DNA of 6,078 nucleotides, taken from Pseudomonadota bacterium (GTDB lineage Bacteria > Pseudomonadota > Alphaproteobacteria > CACIAM-22H2). The translations under genes were made by a program, and so were the position numbers. The notes beneath the pieces are model-generated. The model worked only from the letters and a program-made list of their open reading frames with translations. It did no database searches and was not told the DNA's origin. This document shows, piece by piece, positions 5,416-6,078 of this stretch (position 1 is the first letter of the stretch; every line of letters begins with the position of its first letter). Location of the stretch: positions 1 to 6,078 of the forward strand of contig JAIUNH010000250.1 of assembly GCA_020161965.1 (NCBI GenBank), in the 5' to 3' direction.

Positions 5416-6078
5416 ATGAAGGCGCTGCGCGCCGCGTGCGCCGTATTGGCGCTGGTCGCGGCATGCGCCGCACCGGCCGCCGCGCAGTTCACCACGCGCC
5501 AAGGCGTCATGTCGGGCGCCGTCCAGGAAATCCGGATCGAAGGCACGCAGCGTATCGCGCCGGAAACCGTGCGCTCCTACGTCGCGATCCAGCCGGGCGA
5601 CACGCTCGACGGCGAAAATCTCGACAAGGCGCTGAAGGCGCTGTTCGGGACGGGCCTGTTCGCCGACGTGACGTTGCGCCAGGAAGGCAACGCGCTGGTC
5701 GTGCGCGTGGTCGAGAACCCGATCGTCAATCGCATCGCGTTCGAAGGCAACAGCCGCATCAAGGACGAGACGCTGACCCCCGAAATGGGCTTGAAGCCGC
5801 GCACCGTGTTCACGCGCGCCAAGATCCAAGCGGACGTGAAGCGCCTGCAAGACATCTATCGCCGGTCCGGTCGCTTCGCCGCGACGGTCGAGCCCAAGAT
5901 CATCGAGCTCCCGCAGAACCGCGTCGACGTGGTTTACGAGATCGAAGAGGGCGCGATCACCGGCATTCAGCGCATCAATTTCGTCGGCAACAAGGAATTC
6001 GCCGACGGTTCGCTGCGCGAGCAGATCCAGACGCGCGAAAGCCGTTGGTGGCGCTTCCTGTCGAACGACGACGTGTAC
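5416..6078 (+). CDS. bamA: Outer-membrane protein assembly factor BamA, N-terminal part (partial)
   Basis: The frame stays open to the right edge, giving 221 residues from the ATG at 5416 (234 from an in-frame ATG at 5377). BamA is the essential outer-membrane Omp85 barrel that folds and inserts beta-barrel proteins; its periplasmic POTRA domains bind substrates and the Bam lipoproteins. Residues 1-23 form a signal peptide: basic MKALR, a hydrophobic core, and an AAA|Q signal peptidase I site (21-24). POTRA1 covers about 35-102 (VQEIRIEGTQRI ... VVENP), POTRA2 about 103-181 (IVNRIAFEGNSRI ... VYEIEEG), and POTRA3 begins at 182 (ITGIQRINFVGNKEF) and is cut at residue 221. Each opens with the typical I-x-F/I-x-G-N/T pattern. 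The rest of the POTRA array and the barrel lie beyond the window. Its place after rseP is the standard proteobacterial order. The signal peptide contains a lipobox-like VAAC (14-17). Confidence 0.94.
   Translation, partial: MKALRAACAVLALVAACAAPAAAQFTTRQGVMSGAVQEIRIEGTQRIAPETVRSYVAIQPGDTLDGENLDKALKALFGTGLFADVTLRQEGNALVVRVVENPIVNRIAFEGNSRIKDETLTPEMGLKPRTVFTRAKIQADVKRLQDIYRRSGRFAATVEPKIIELPQNRVDVVYEIEEGAITGIQRINFVGNKEFADGSLREQIQTRESRWWRFLSNDDVY

Noticed and set aside
1..6078. Previously undescribed system, mobile element, CRISPR array or RNA gene
   Set aside because: Every gene belongs to a well-known housekeeping family, the order is conventional, and I found no direct repeats, transposase, tRNA-like cloverleaf or unexplained coding stretch.

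Overview
The window is a tightly packed, single-strand run of housekeeping genes, all on the + strand. The order is tsf (3' end) - pyrH - frr - uppS - cdsA - dxr - rseP - bamA (5' part). High GC, a strong preference for G/C at third codon positions, and the placement of dxr after cdsA (enteric bacteria have it between frr and uppS) point to an alphaproteobacterium, probably Rhodospirillales-like. The genus cannot be fixed from this sequence alone.

Layout. Positions 1-75 hold the last 24 codons and stop of EF-Ts. Position 99-821 is UMP kinase and 871-1431 is ribosome recycling factor. Undecaprenyl diphosphate synthase (1466-2185) overlaps CDP-diglyceride synthase (2182-2988) through an ATGA. 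cdsA in turn overlaps 1-deoxyxylulose-5-phosphate reductoisomerase (2979-4139). The single-PDZ site-2 protease RseP/MmpA follows at 4144-5265 after four bases. About 150 bp later comes the start of bamA (most likely 5416), which runs off the right edge after signal peptide, POTRA1, POTRA2 and part of POTRA3.

How the genes fit together. tsf, pyrH and frr serve translation elongation and recycling and pyrimidine nucleotide supply. dxr feeds the MEP pathway, which makes the isopentenyl diphosphate that UppS polymerises into the lipid carrier for peptidoglycan. CdsA makes the CDP-diacylglycerol for phospholipids. RseP and BamA handle membrane proteolysis and outer-membrane protein assembly. The cluster is therefore a growth and envelope-biogenesis operon.

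The only non-coding stretch above 50 bp is 5266-5415, which carries two mutually exclusive small hairpins. I found no mobile element, CRISPR array, tRNA/rRNA, phage or defence gene, and no evidence of a new biological system. The points worth a second look are small: two AT-rich, atypical-codon patches inside dxr, the rseP-bamA spacer, a lipobox-like cysteine in the BamA signal peptide, an ambiguous dxr start, and a palindrome-rich GC tract in uppS.
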